Positions 45,723 to 53,611 are shown, numbered from the stretch's first letter. The stretch: DNA of 64,000 nucleotides from Frateuria hangzhouensis (GCF_026410505.1 NZ_JAPMIU010000005.1:217642-281641), one strand, 5' to 3'. Numbers and translations are program-made. Notes: a model not told the origin generated them from the letters alone.

Positions 45723-45724
45723 CC

Positions 45725-46996
45725 TCAATCGCTGATGGCGACCCTGGCCGCGTCCTTGAAGTTGTCGGTGCCGGAGATCACGATCCGGTCGCCTTCCTTC
45801 AGGCCTTCCAGGATCTCGACCTTGTCGATGCTGCTGGCGCCCACGCGGATCGGCTTCTTCTGGGCGATGCCCTCGTGCACGACGTAGGCGAAGTTGCCGC
45901 CGGATTCGTCGACGAAGGAGCCGCGCTGCACGGTCAGCACGTTGTCGCGCTTGTCGAGCAGGATGCGCACGGACAGCCGCTGGTTCTGGCGCAGCTGCTT
46001 CGGCGTGGAGTGGTCGAAGCGCAGCCGCGCGGCCACCTCGCCGTTGACCACTTCGGGCGAGATCGCGCTGACCAGGCCCTTCCAGGTGTGGCCGTTGCCG
46101 GTGATCTCACCGGACATGCCGATGCCGAGGTCGCGCGCGAAGCTCTCCGGCACCTTCATCTCCACTTCCAGCGCGGAGAGGTCGATCACGCTCAGCAGCT
46201 GCGCGTCCTTGGCCACCGTGGCGCGCTCGGCGATGAACAACTGGCCGACCTGGCCATCGACCGGCGACTTCACGTTGAGGTCGTCGACCTGGCGCTGCAG
46301 ATCCTTGACCAGCAGTTGCTGGCGCTCGTGGGCGAGCTTCTTGGCCTTGATGTCGAAGTTCAGGCTGGCGTTGTCCATGCCCAGGTCCGACTTGGCGTGC
46401 TGGGTGGTCAGCTTGGCCTTCTGCAGGGTGTCCTTGGCGCGGTCCACGTCCATGCCGGAGACGGCGCCGAGCTTGAACGCCTTCTCGTTGCGGGCCAGGT
46501 CGCGCTCGGCCGCCTGCTGGTCGATCAGCGCGTTGTCGTAGGCCTTCTGCAGCGCCGAGCGCTGCTTGCGCGCCTCGATCTGCGCGCGCTGGTATTCCAC
46601 TTCCATCGCGTCGGCGTTGGATTCTTCCTGCAGCAGCTTGTTGGTCAGCTCGGGGCTGTCGATGACGGCCAGTACCTGGCCCTTCTTCACCGTGTCGCCC
46701 GCATGCACCTTCAGCGTGACCGCGCCGCCGGAGGTGGCGTAAAGGGTCGGGCTGACCGCCGCCACCACCCGCCCCTCAGCCGCGATGTCGCGCACGAACA
46801 ACCCGCGCTCGACGGTGGCGAAGGACAGCCGCGAGGCGCTGACCGAGGCGTCGGCCGAGAACAGCCGCATTGCCGTGGGCAGCGCAAAGGCCAGCACGGC
46901 CAGCACCGCCACGCCGATGCCGGCGAAAAGCAGTTGACGCTTGCGGTTGGGTTTGACCTCGACCAGGCGGTCTTGCGCGGAGGTGTCGCGGATCAT
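45725..46996 (-). CDS. Periplasmic adaptor (MacA/HlyD/RND-type membrane-fusion protein)
   Basis: A 423-residue membrane-fusion protein. The N-terminal anchor is LLFAGIGVAVLAVLAFALPT. The first lipoyl half is GAVTLKVHAGDTVKKGQVLA, followed by a long alpha-hairpin at residues about 100-255 and the second lipoyl half NVKSPVDGQVGQLFIAERAT. Beta-barrel and membrane-proximal domains follow (IRVGASSIDKVEILEGLKEG). It would bridge the inner-membrane permeases to an outer-membrane channel, which is not encoded here. ATG 46996 (MIRDTSAQ) begins about 35 nt downstream of an exact sigma-54 promoter. It is the first gene of the array operon. Confidence 0.95.
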   Translation of the reverse strand: MIRDTSAQDRLVEVKPNRKRQLLFAGIGVAVLAVLAFALPTAMRLFSADASVSASRLSFATVERGLFVRDIAAEGRVVAAVSPTLYATSGGAVTLKVHAGDTVKKGQVLAVIDSPELTNKLLQEESNADAMEVEYQRAQIEARKQRSALQKAYDNALIDQQAAERDLARNEKAFKLGAVSGMDVDRAKDTLQKAKLTTQHAKSDLGMDNASLNFDIKAKKLAHERQQLLVKDLQRQVDDLNVKSPVDGQVGQLFIAERATVAKDAQLLSVIDLSALEVEMKVPESFARDLGIGMSGEITGNGHTWKGLVSAISPEVVNGEVAARLRFDHSTPKQLRQNQRLSVRILLDKRDNVLTVQRGSFVDESGGNFAYVVHEGIAQKKPIRVGASSIDKVEILEGLKEGDRIVISGTDNFKDAARVAISD

Positions 46997-47030
46997 CGGG
47001 CTGTCCTGACAAAGTGACTGTGGCTGGTTG

Positions 47031-47047
47031 AGCAATCGTCGTGCCAA
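47031..47047 (-). promoter_or_regulatory. Sigma-54 (RpoN) promoter of the adaptor/ATPase/permease operon
   Basis: Reading the minus strand, TTGGCACGACGATTGCT matches the RpoN consensus TTGGCACG-N4-TTGCW at every defined position, with the required 10 nt between the -24 GG and the -12 GC. The -12 GC is about 36 nt upstream of the adaptor ATG, leaving a short 5' leader of roughly 20-25 nt. A sigma-54-activating regulator is encoded at the other end of the same array. Confidence 0.88.
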
Positions 47048-47100
47048 GTCGGGTCAGGGGCGCGCAGGCGTTGGGGCTGGCGACTTTGCGCCGAGCCACG

Positions 47101-47147
47101 GCGGACGTGTCCGCTGTCCGCGGACACCGGGGCGGACAGGCGGACAA
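47101..47147 (-). promoter_or_regulatory. Putative enhancer (UAS) for the NtrC-type regulator: clustered GCGGAC/GTCCGC sites
   Basis: Within 47 bp there are GCGGAC-GT-GTCCGC (47101-47114), the perfect palindrome TGTCCGCGGACA (47115-47126), and two direct copies of GGCGGACA (47131-47138 and 47139-47146). They lie about 55-115 bp upstream of the sigma-54 promoter, as expected for binding sites of an NtrC-family activator. A further partial repeat CCGGACGATC occurs twice at 47151-47175. Confidence 0.7.
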
Positions 47148-47172
47148 GCGCCGGACGATCCCGGCCGGACGA

Positions 47173-47721
47173 TCAGGGAACCGGCAAGACCACGGCTTCG
47201 TCGCGCACGATCTCGCCGGCCACGCGCAGATCCAGCCGGTTTGTGGCGCAGGGCGACAGGTCGAGTACGTCCAGGCCGGCGAGTCGCCGCTGGCGGAATC
47301 GCGCCAAGCGCGCGCCCGAAGCCCTGAAGGCGGGCCTCGCGGCCGCCCCGCCGCGATGGCCGACGGCAGTGCGCAACATCGCGTCCCAGGCGCAGTAGTC
47401 TGTGCCGGGCAGCAGGTAGATACGCGCGCATATGTGGCTGTTCGCGTCGATCACGTCGGCCCATTCGCGCGGGCCGTCCGGGGTCACCAGGCTCACCGCG
47501 TGCAGCCGCTGGCTGCGGTGCAGCGGCGCCAGGTCCGCCTGTTCCACCAGCAAGCCGGCGGCGTGGACCGCCCCACCCGGACCGTGCGCCGGCAGGTAGA
47601 GCACGCCGCCCAGCTGCGGCAGCCAGCGCGCCAGCGCCCGCGGGGGCATCGTCAGGATATAGGCCTGTGCCGGCGCCACGCAGCGCCGGCATCCACCGAA
47701 TAGCGGGAAGCGACCGAACAC
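47173..47721 (-). CDS. Uncharacterised protein encoded downstream of hemP
   Basis: A 182-residue protein I cannot assign to a family with confidence. It begins with a possible metal- or redox-binding CRRC (LFGGCRRCVAPAQAYILT), followed by a mixed alpha/beta chain with WLPQLGGVLYLPAHGPGGAV, REWADVIDANSHICARIYLL and ATNRLDLRVAGEIVRDEA. The GTG at 47721 is chosen because AGGAG lies 7 bp upstream; a later ATG at 47649 is possible. It follows hemP by 207 bp in the same direction and so may be part of an iron- or heme-responsive unit; that is inference. Confidence 0.7.
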   Translation of the reverse strand: MFGRFPLFGGCRRCVAPAQAYILTMPPRALARWLPQLGGVLYLPAHGPGGAVHAAGLLVEQADLAPLHRSQRLHAVSLVTPDGPREWADVIDANSHICARIYLLPGTDYCAWDAMLRTAVGHRGGAAARPAFRASGARLARFRQRRLAGLDVLDLSPCATNRLDLRVAGEIVRDEAVVLPVP

Positions 47722-47928
47722 GGGAAATCTCCTGGAAAAGGAGCCCGGCTGGCTGATGGCTGGCTTGGGCAGGGAGCGGGAATGGCGGCGAGGGAGCTTG
47801 CCCGCGGAGCGTCGGCATCGTCTCCGCAGGCGGGGGCACGATCGAGCAGGTCGCGCCTCTTGCGCCATCTCCGGCTACGAACCTTCGTCCGGTACGCGGG
47901 GAAAGTACCGACAGGGCGGCGCTCTGCC

Positions 47929-48126
47929 CTACTTCGTCAGGATCAATTTGCCGTTGCGCGTAAGACGCAAGTGGTACTCGCCGCCGTGATGCTGGATCAC
48001 CAGCTCGCGCGCCCCGTCCGGCAGCAACTGGCCGGAGGAGATGCGCCTGATCGCGGCCCCGGTGCGTGCGCGGGCAAGGCCCGGCGTCTGGGCACCCGGG
48101 GAAAGTTGGGGAAGGTTGCTCGACAT
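47929..48126 (-). CDS. hemP: Hemin uptake protein HemP
   Basis: A 65-residue protein with the HemP signature: ISSGQLLPDGARELVIQHHG, followed by EYHLRLTRNGKLILTK at the C-terminus. HemP is a small Fur-regulated protein associated with heme-uptake loci and is needed for heme use in several proteobacteria. No TonB-dependent heme receptor is adjacent here. A Fur-box-like sequence lies 27 bp upstream of the ATG. Confidence 0.92.
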   Translation of the reverse strand: MSSNLPQLSPGAQTPGLARARTGAAIRRISSGQLLPDGARELVIQHHGGEYHLRLTRNGKLILTK

Positions 48127-48152
48127 GGCTCGGCTCCGATCGCAGACGCACA

Positions 48153-48171
48153 GATAATAATAATTCTCATT
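48153..48171 (-). promoter_or_regulatory. Fur box upstream of hemP
   Basis: On the minus strand the 19-bp sequence AATGAGAATTATTATTATC matches 13 of 19 positions of the Fur consensus GATAATGATAATCATTATC. It is a strikingly AT-rich island in high-GC DNA, and the downstream gene hemP is a classical Fur target. Confidence 0.82.
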
Positions 48172-48196
48172 TACACGTCAAGCCCTTGTTTTGCCG

Positions 48197-49165
48197 TCAC
48201 CCTACCGCCTGTTCGATCCGCGCTTTCAGTGCTTCATCCAGCCGCGGCAGCAGTTCCAGCGCCGCCAGGTTCTGCTCCAGTTGCTCGCGTCGGCTCGCCC
48301 CCAGAAGCACAGTGGAAACGTTCGGGTTGGCCAGGCACCAGGCCAGCGCCAACTGGGCCTGGCTCGCGCCGAGCTCCCGCGCGATCGGCGCCAGGTGGCG
48401 CACCCGCTCCACCCGCTCGCGACCCGAACCCAGCACCGTCTCGCGCAACCATTCATAGCCCGGCTGTGCCAGCCGCGAGTCGTCCGGGATGCCCTCGTTG
48501 TAGCGGCCGGCCAGCAGCCCGGAGGCCAGCGGCGACCAGATGGTGGTGCCCAGTCCCAGGCTCTCGTACAGCGGCGCGTACTCGCGCTCCACCCGCTCGC
48601 GATGCAGCAGATTGTATTGCGGCTGCTCGGCCACCGGTGCGTAGCAGTGGTTCTCGCGCGCGATGCGGTGCGCCTGGACGATTGCCCCGGCCGGCCATTC
48701 GCTGGTGCCCCAGTACAGCACCTTGCCCTGGCGCACCAGCGTATCCATCGCCGCGACGGTCTCCTCGATCGACGTGTCGGGATCGGGCCGGTGGCAGAAG
48801 TACAGGTCCAAGTGATCGACCCGCAACCGTTCCAGCGCCTGATGGCAGGCCTCGATCACGTGCTTGCGCGACAGGCCGCGCTGGGTCGGTTTCGGGTGCT
48901 CCACTGCGCCGAAGAACACCTTGCTGGACACGCAGTAGCTGTCGCGCGGAAAGCGCAGGTCGGCCAGCACGTCCCCCATCAACCGCTCCGCCTCGCCAGC
49001 GTTATAGGTCTCGGCGTTGTCGAAGAAGTTGACGCCGCGGTCGTACGCCAGCGCCAGCAACTCCCGCGCCTGCGAGCGTCCCACCTGCCGGCCGAAGGTC
49101 ACCCACGCGCCAAAGGACATCGCGGACAGTTGCAGGCCGGTGCGGCCCAGGCGGCGGTAGAGCAT
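48197..49165 (-). CDS. Aldo/keto reductase (potassium-channel beta-subunit/YghZ-like)
   Basis: A 322-residue NAD(P)H-dependent TIM-barrel reductase. It has the catalytic tetrad in FFDNAETYNAGEAERLMG (Asp, Tyr), VSSKVFFG (Lys) and LDLYFCHRPDPDTSIEE (His). The cofactor end contains SPLASGLLAGRYNEGIP and PNVSTVLLGASRREQLEQNL. MLYRRLGRTGLQLSAMSFG is the typical start; ATG 49165 has GGAGAAGACC upstream. The physiological carbonyl substrate is unknown. It lies upstream of, and in the same direction as, the Fur-regulated hemP. Confidence 0.93.
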   Translation of the reverse strand: MLYRRLGRTGLQLSAMSFGAWVTFGRQVGRSQARELLALAYDRGVNFFDNAETYNAGEAERLMGDVLADLRFPRDSYCVSSKVFFGAVEHPKPTQRGLSRKHVIEACHQALERLRVDHLDLYFCHRPDPDTSIEETVAAMDTLVRQGKVLYWGTSEWPAGAIVQAHRIARENHCYAPVAEQPQYNLLHRERVEREYAPLYESLGLGTTIWSPLASGLLAGRYNEGIPDDSRLAQPGYEWLRETVLGSGRERVERVRHLAPIARELGASQAQLALAWCLANPNVSTVLLGASRREQLEQNLAALELLPRLDEALKARIEQAVG

Positions 49166-49235
49166 GGTCTTCTCCGGGAAGATGCGGTTTGCCAAGCCTA
49201 TCCGGCCAAGCTTCAACGGTCGGCGAAGCTGCCCC

Positions 49236-50276
49236 TCAACGGGCGGGCACGTGCTGCCCGCCATCCTCCCGCGCGATGGCCACCGCCTGCTGGATGGCAT
49301 CGATCACCACCTGGGGATGGTCGTACTGGATGTAGTGGCCCGAATCGGGAACGATCACGTTGACGCCGCGGGTGGACATGGCTGCGACCTGCAGATGCAA
49401 GGCTTCCCACAGCAAGGTGCGCTCGTTGCGCTCCTGTTGAGTCTCGTCCTTGGCTTTCGGATAGGGCGAATGGGTCAGCACGATGATCGGGATGTCGCCG
49501 AAATGCCGGCGGGTCTTCCGCGTTTGCTCCGCGCTCGCGTGAAAGATCGCGCGCCGCTCGGACGCGGCGGCGGCCTGCCAGCGGAGGCTGGACCCGTAAC
49601 GTGCCTGGGCGGCGTTGATCGCCGGACTGAAACGCGGGTCAGGATCGCCGACGCACTTGGCGTACTCGGGCGTGCCCTGCACCAGTCCGCTCCGCGCGGC
49701 GCCCACACATGCCTCGTACTCGTCCAGCCACGCATCCCATTTGGCCTGCTGGCCCGGCGCGCCGATCGCCCAGCCACGTACCGACTGGTCCTCGTGCGAG
49801 CCCTCGACCGAAACCATGCCGACCACCTCCTTCGGATAGCGGTCGGCGAAAACGCGGATGTACATGCCGGCGGCCGAGTGGCCCACGAGCACATAAGGCG
49901 GAGCTACGTCCGCGGCCTTGAGCAGCGCGTGCAGGTCGCCCGCAATGTTATCGGCGGTGCTGGGCGCGGAGGCGCCGTCGCTGAAGCCGAGCCCGGCGCG
50001 ATCGTACGAACACACCCGCGTGCGCGCGGCAAGCCGCGGCTGCACCAGCGCCCAGGAAATCGTGGAATCGCCCATGCCTGCATCGAGGATCACCGTAGGC
50101 GAACCGGTGCCAAGGCAATAGATGTTCATGCGCCTGCCATGGCCGACCTCCACCAGTCGTTGCGGCCGGGTGTACACCGGATCGTCGATCAGTGGCTTGC
50201 CCGACGCCTGCGCCGCGCAGGGCAGCGCCAGCGCTGCTCCCACCGCAAGGCCCGCGAGCCTGGCGAAATAGTTCAT
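49236..50276 (-). CDS. Secreted alpha/beta hydrolase
   Basis: A 346-residue protein with a signal peptide (MNYFARLAGLAVGAALALPC, AQA cleavage). The fold markers are TVILDAGMGDSTISWALVQP, RVCSYDRAGLGFSDG, the nucleophile elbow YVLVGHSAAGMYIRVFADRY, and the catalytic His in PDSGHYIQYDHPQVV. Three further cysteines (YCLG, EACVGAA, AKCVGD) may form a disulfide in the cap region. It probably hydrolyses an ester or lactone; the substrate cannot be told. It starts 35 bp after pgpA. Confidence 0.9.
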   Translation of the reverse strand: MNYFARLAGLAVGAALALPCAAQASGKPLIDDPVYTRPQRLVEVGHGRRMNIYCLGTGSPTVILDAGMGDSTISWALVQPRLAARTRVCSYDRAGLGFSDGASAPSTADNIAGDLHALLKAADVAPPYVLVGHSAAGMYIRVFADRYPKEVVGMVSVEGSHEDQSVRGWAIGAPGQQAKWDAWLDEYEACVGAARSGLVQGTPEYAKCVGDPDPRFSPAINAAQARYGSSLRWQAAAASERRAIFHASAEQTRKTRRHFGDIPIIVLTHSPYPKAKDETQQERNERTLLWEALHLQVAAMSTRGVNVIVPDSGHYIQYDHPQVVIDAIQQAVAIAREDGGQHVPAR

Positions 50277-50311
50277 GGATCCCCCTGTTTGCGCCGGCTG
50301 GCGCGCATCGT

Positions 50312-50824
50312 TCAGTGCATGAGCGCCAACGCTACGGCCAACACGATCGCCGCGTAAATCCCGGCGACCACGTCGTCGATCATCACGCCCAGGCCGCCCT
50401 TCATATGGCCGTCCAGCCAGCCGATCGGCCAGGGTTTCCACACGTCGAACAGGCGGAACAGCGCAAAGCCGAGCGCGATCATCCACCACGGCCCCGGCAG
50501 GACGAGCAGCGGCAGCAGCGCCAGCCACTGGCCGACGAATTCGTCCCAGACCAGGCTGCGGTGGTCGTCCACGCCCAGCGCGCGGCCGGCGATGTTGCAG
50601 GCCCACACGCCCAGCGCGAAGGCCAGCACCAGCACCGGCACGTAAAGCGGCAGGGCCAGTTGGCGCAGCGCCAGCCAGGGCAGGATCGCCGCCAGCGAGC
50701 CGAAGGTGCCCTGCGCCACCGGTGCCAGGCCCGAGCCCAGGCCGCAGGCGAGCCAGCCGGCGGGCGAGGCCAGCAGGCGACGGCGCTGGTCGGGGGTGAG
50801 CTTTTTCCGGTCGATCTCGATCAT
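50312..50824 (-). CDS. pgpA: Phosphatidylglycerophosphatase A
   Basis: PgpA removes the phosphate from phosphatidylglycerol phosphate at the inner membrane. The 170-residue protein has CGLGSGLAPVAQGTFGSLAA with the conserved G-x-G-x-x-P-x-A-P-G-T-like core. It also has AGRALGVDDHRSLVWDEFVG with the acidic metal ligands, and several membrane helices. thiL-pgpA is a conserved gammaproteobacterial pair; thiL ends 24 bp upstream. Confidence 0.95.
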   Translation of the reverse strand: MIEIDRKKLTPDQRRRLLASPAGWLACGLGSGLAPVAQGTFGSLAAILPWLALRQLALPLYVPVLVLAFALGVWACNIAGRALGVDDHRSLVWDEFVGQWLALLPLLVLPGPWWMIALGFALFRLFDVWKPWPIGWLDGHMKGGLGVMIDDVVAGIYAAIVLAVALALMH

Positions 50825-50848
50825 GGAGGTTCCGCAGACGGTGGCGTG

Positions 50849-51811
50849 CTATGCCCGGAAATGATCCCAGCCGCCGCCCGTGCTGGCCAGCGGCGCACCG
50901 CCGGCCGCACAGATGCCGGCGCCCTCGACGATCATCCCGATGCGCGTGGCGCGGACGCCGACGGTCGCCAGCGCCGCCTGCATGGCGCCCACGGCGTCGC
51001 CGGGTACGGTGAAGCAGAGCTCGTAGTCGTCGCCGCCGGCCAGCGCGAGTTCGCGCGCCGCGGCGTTGCCGAACACGCCGCGCAAGGCGGGCGAGAGCGG
51101 CAGCGTGTCGGGATCGAGTTCGGCCCCCACGCCGCTGGCGGCGCAGATGTGTCCCAGGTCGGCCAGCAGGCCGTCGGAAACATCGATGCACGCACTGGCA
51201 TGGCCGCGCAGCGCCAGGCCGGCGCGCACGCGCGGCGTCGGGCGGTCCAGCCGCGCGCGCAGGTCGCGATGGGCCTCGTCACCGGGATCGAACGGCACCA
51301 CGCCCTGTGCCAGCCGCAAGCCTCCTGCGGCGCTGCCCAGGGTGCCGGTGACGAACACCGCATCGCCCGCGCGGGCGCCGCCCCGGATCAGCGCCTGCCC
51401 CGCCGGAACGAAGCCATGCACGGCGACGCTGAGGCAAAAGGGGCCGCGCGTGGTGTCGCCACCGACCAGCGCCACGTCGTGCTCCCGCGCCAGTTGCGCG
51501 AAACCGTCGACCAGGCCATCCACGCGCACCGGATCGGCTTGCGGCAGCGTCAGCGCAAGCAGCGCCCAGGCGGGTGCGGCCCCCATCGCGGCCAGGTCGG
51601 ACAGGTTGACCGCCAGTGCCTTCCAGCCGATATCGCGCGGAGAGGTTCCCAGCGGGAAGTGCACGCCCTCGACCAGCGTGTCGATCGCCACCGCCAGTTC
51701 CTGGCCGGTCGGCACCGCCAGCACCGCGGCGTCGTCGCCGATGCCCAGCCGCACATCCTCGCGCGCCAGTGTGGTGCGTTCGCGGATGCGGTCGATCAGG
51801 CGGAATTCCAT
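50849..51811 (-). CDS. thiL: Thiamine-monophosphate kinase
   Basis: ThiL phosphorylates thiamine monophosphate to the active cofactor thiamine diphosphate. The 320-residue protein starts MEFRLIDRIRERT, has the Mg/ATP-binding RLGIGDDAAVLAVPTG and VALVGGDTTRGPFCLSV, and CIDVSDGLLADLGHIC in the C-terminal lobe, with GGDDYELCFTVP. ATG 51811 is chosen over an upstream in-frame start in the divergent promoter region. The usual nusB-thiL order is interrupted here by a plus-strand gene. Confidence 0.96.
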   Translation of the reverse strand: MEFRLIDRIRERTTLAREDVRLGIGDDAAVLAVPTGQELAVAIDTLVEGVHFPLGTSPRDIGWKALAVNLSDLAAMGAAPAWALLALTLPQADPVRVDGLVDGFAQLAREHDVALVGGDTTRGPFCLSVAVHGFVPAGQALIRGGARAGDAVFVTGTLGSAAGGLRLAQGVVPFDPGDEAHRDLRARLDRPTPRVRAGLALRGHASACIDVSDGLLADLGHICAASGVGAELDPDTLPLSPALRGVFGNAAARELALAGGDDYELCFTVPGDAVGAMQAALATVGVRATRIGMIVEGAGICAAGGAPLASTGGGWDHFRA

Positions 51812-51956
51812 GGTGGGCCGGCGGGCGGAAGCAACGTGCAAGCAGAGCATCCGCGCGCGCGCGAAGCAAGCCCGGAACAACGGGAACCCCTGCCGAAGGG
51901 CATGCCGCTTCGCACCGCGCGCTGGCTAGAATCGGCACCGTCCACGGGAGAATTCC

Positions 51957-52436
51957 ATGCGCCATGCCCTGCCACGCCGCACCGCTTCCTTTCCCCGCGC
52001 ATCCGCCGCGCTGCTCGCACTGACCCTGGCCGCCCTTGCGGCGCCGGTGGCGGCCGCCGACGTACCGGCCAACGCCGCCGCGTTGCAGCCGGTGCATGCG
52101 TTCTTCGACGCGATGTCCCGCTACGACCAGGCGGCCATGCGAGCGCAGGTGCTGCCGGAGGGCACCGCCACGCTGATGCGCGAGGGCAAGCCGGTGCAGC
52201 TCACCCTGGGCGACTTCGTCGACCACGTGAAGCCGGGCAAGCAGTCGATCGAGGAGCGCATCGGCACGCCGCAGGTGCTGGTCGACCAGGACCTGGCGGT
52301 GGTGTGGGCGCCCTACACGTTCCTGCTCGACGGCAAGCCGCATCACTGCGGCACCGACGTGTTCAACCTGGTGCGCGTGGATGGGCACTGGCGCATCGCG
52401 GCCATTGCCGACAACAGCCGCAAGTGCGAGCCATAG
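51957..52436 (+). CDS. Secreted NTF2/SnoaL-like domain protein
   Basis: A 159-residue protein with a long signal peptide (basic MRHALPRRTASFPRASAA, then a hydrophobic core ending AAPVAAADV). The mature part looks like an NTF2-like cone fold: NAAALQPVHAFFDAMSRYDQ, QVLPEGTATLMREGKPVQLT, and VVWAPYTFLLDGKPHHCGTD followed by WRIAAIADNSRKC. Such proteins often bind small ligands or act as isomerase-like folds; no function is assigned. It lies on the opposite strand between nusB and thiL, a likely later insertion into the conserved block. Confidence 0.82.
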   Translation: MRHALPRRTASFPRASAALLALTLAALAAPVAAADVPANAAALQPVHAFFDAMSRYDQAAMRAQVLPEGTATLMREGKPVQLTLGDFVDHVKPGKQSIEERIGTPQVLVDQDLAVVWAPYTFLLDGKPHHCGTDVFNLVRVDGHWRIAAIADNSRKCEP

Positions 52437-52443
52437 CCTTGGC

Positions 52444-52508
52444 GTAGGGTGGGCTTCGGCCCACCGCTTCGATCGCCATCAGAGCCGGTGGGCTGAAGCC
52501 CACCCTAC
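52444..52508. repeat. Family B inverted repeat
   Basis: GTAGGGTGGGCTTCGGCCCA-CC and GGTGGGCTGAAGCCCACCCT-AC are inverted arms separated by 21 bp, between the convergent NTF2-like gene and nusB. A bidirectional terminator role is plausible. Confidence 0.82.
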
Positions 52509-52522
52509 ATCCACGCGACGGA

Positions 52523-52969
52523 CTAGCGCGTGCCCTTCTCCGCCGCGCGCAGCTCGCCGGCGAGTTTGTCGAGCACGCCGTTGACGTAGCTGTGGCCATG
52601 GTCGGCGCCGAAGCGCTTGGTCACTTCGATCGCCTCGTTGATGACCACGCGGTAGGGCACGTCGGGGCGGAATTTCAGCTCGTAGGCGGCCAGCCGCAGC
52701 GCCGCGCGCTCGATCGGATCGATCTGCGCGACCTCGCGGTCGACGTAGGGCTTGAGCGCGGCATCGAGCGTGTCGACGTGGGTTTCCACGCCGCGCAGCA
52801 GGTCCTCGAAATATTCCAGGTCGGCCACTTCCATGTCCTGCTCGTGGCGGAACTGGTCGATCACGGCCTTCATGTGGCTGCCGGACAACTGCCAGGCGTA
52901 CAGCGCCTGCAGCGCGCGGCGGCGGGCGCGCGAGCGGGCGGCCAGGTCGATGCCCTGCGGAGCGCTCAT
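52523..52969 (-). CDS. nusB: Transcription antitermination factor NusB
   Basis: NusB binds boxA RNA with NusE/S10 in ribosomal RNA antitermination. The 148-residue all-helical protein has ARRRALQALYAWQLSGSHMK, YFEDLLRGVETHVDTLDAAL, ERAALRLAAYELKFRPDVPY and INEAIEVTKRFGADHGHSYV-NGVLDKL, the classical NusB end. Its ATG shares one base with the ribH stop (TGATG), so translation is coupled to lumazine synthase. Confidence 0.96.
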   Translation of the reverse strand: MSAPQGIDLAARSRARRRALQALYAWQLSGSHMKAVIDQFRHEQDMEVADLEYFEDLLRGVETHVDTLDAALKPYVDREVAQIDPIERAALRLAAYELKFRPDVPYRVVINEAIEVTKRFGADHGHSYVNGVLDKLAGELRAAEKGTR

Positions 52970-53430
52970 CACAGTTTCCCGTACAGGTTGGCCATTTCCA
53001 GCGCGGCCAGCGCCGCGTCGGCGCCCTTGTTGCCGGCCTTGGTGCCGGCCCGCTCGATCGCCTGTTCGATGCTGTCGGTGGTGAGCACGCCGAAGGCCAC
53101 CGGCACGCCGGAGCTGTAGGCCGCCTGTGCCAGGCCCTTGGCGCATTCGCCGGCGACATAGTCGAAATGCGGCGTGGCGCCGCGGATCACCGCGCCCAGC
53201 GCGATCACCGCCGCGTAGCTGCCCGAGTTGGCGAGCTTGTGCGCGGCCAGCGCGATCTCCCAGGCGCCCGGCACGCGGACCAGGTCGATCGCCTCGTCCT
53301 TGACGCCGTGGCGCACCAGCGCGTCGCGCGCGCCGGCCACCAGTGGCTCGACGACGAAGCCGTTGAAGCGGCCGGCGACGATGGCGAAGCGGCCCGTGGG
53401 CGTGGCGAAGTCGCCTTCGATGGTCTTCAT
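52969..53430 (-). CDS. ribH: 6,7-dimethyl-8-ribityllumazine synthase
   Basis: RibH condenses the pyrimidine intermediate with dihydroxybutanone phosphate to form lumazine, the penultimate step of riboflavin synthesis. The 153-residue protein shows [58 protein letters not shown] with the active-site His region, and [20 protein letters not shown]. The stop codon overlaps the nusB start by one base. It is separated from the rest of the rib operon by ldcA, not the usual direct ribBA-ribH contact. Confidence 0.97.
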   Translation of the reverse strand: MKTIEGDFATPTGRFAIVAGRFNGFVVEPLVAGARDALVRHGVKDEAIDLVRVPGAWEIALAAHKLANSGSYAAVIALGAVIRGATPHFDYVAGECAKGLAQAAYSSGVPVAFGVLTTDSIEQAIERAGTKAGNKGADAALAALEMANLYGKL

Positions 53431-53510
53431 TGCGAATCCTTGGGCAGACGAGAAGCCCTTGCGGGGCCGGGTATTTTACGGGTTTGGCCGCGATCCTGCT
53501 CAGATGTGCG

Positions 53511-53611
53511 CCCTCCCCTGCCATGCAGGGGAGGGTTGGGGAGCGGTGCTCTTTGACTGCGGGAAAAGCTACCCCCTTCCAACCTCCCCCTGCGCGCAGG
53601 GGGAGGAGCCA
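53511..53611. repeat. Family E palindromes (CTGC...GCAG with CTCCCC arms)
   Basis: CCTCCCCTGCCATGCAGGGG and CTTCCAACCTCCCCCTGCGC-GCAGGGGGAGGAGCC match landmarks of the tandem units at 20541-21046. The distal half encodes the last residues and stop codon of the LD-carboxypeptidase. Confidence 0.75.

Noticed and set aside
47002..47011. TGTCCTGACA as an additional regulator site between promoter and adaptor start
   Set aside because: It is a weak partial match to TGTCCGCGGACA, too short to separate from chance.
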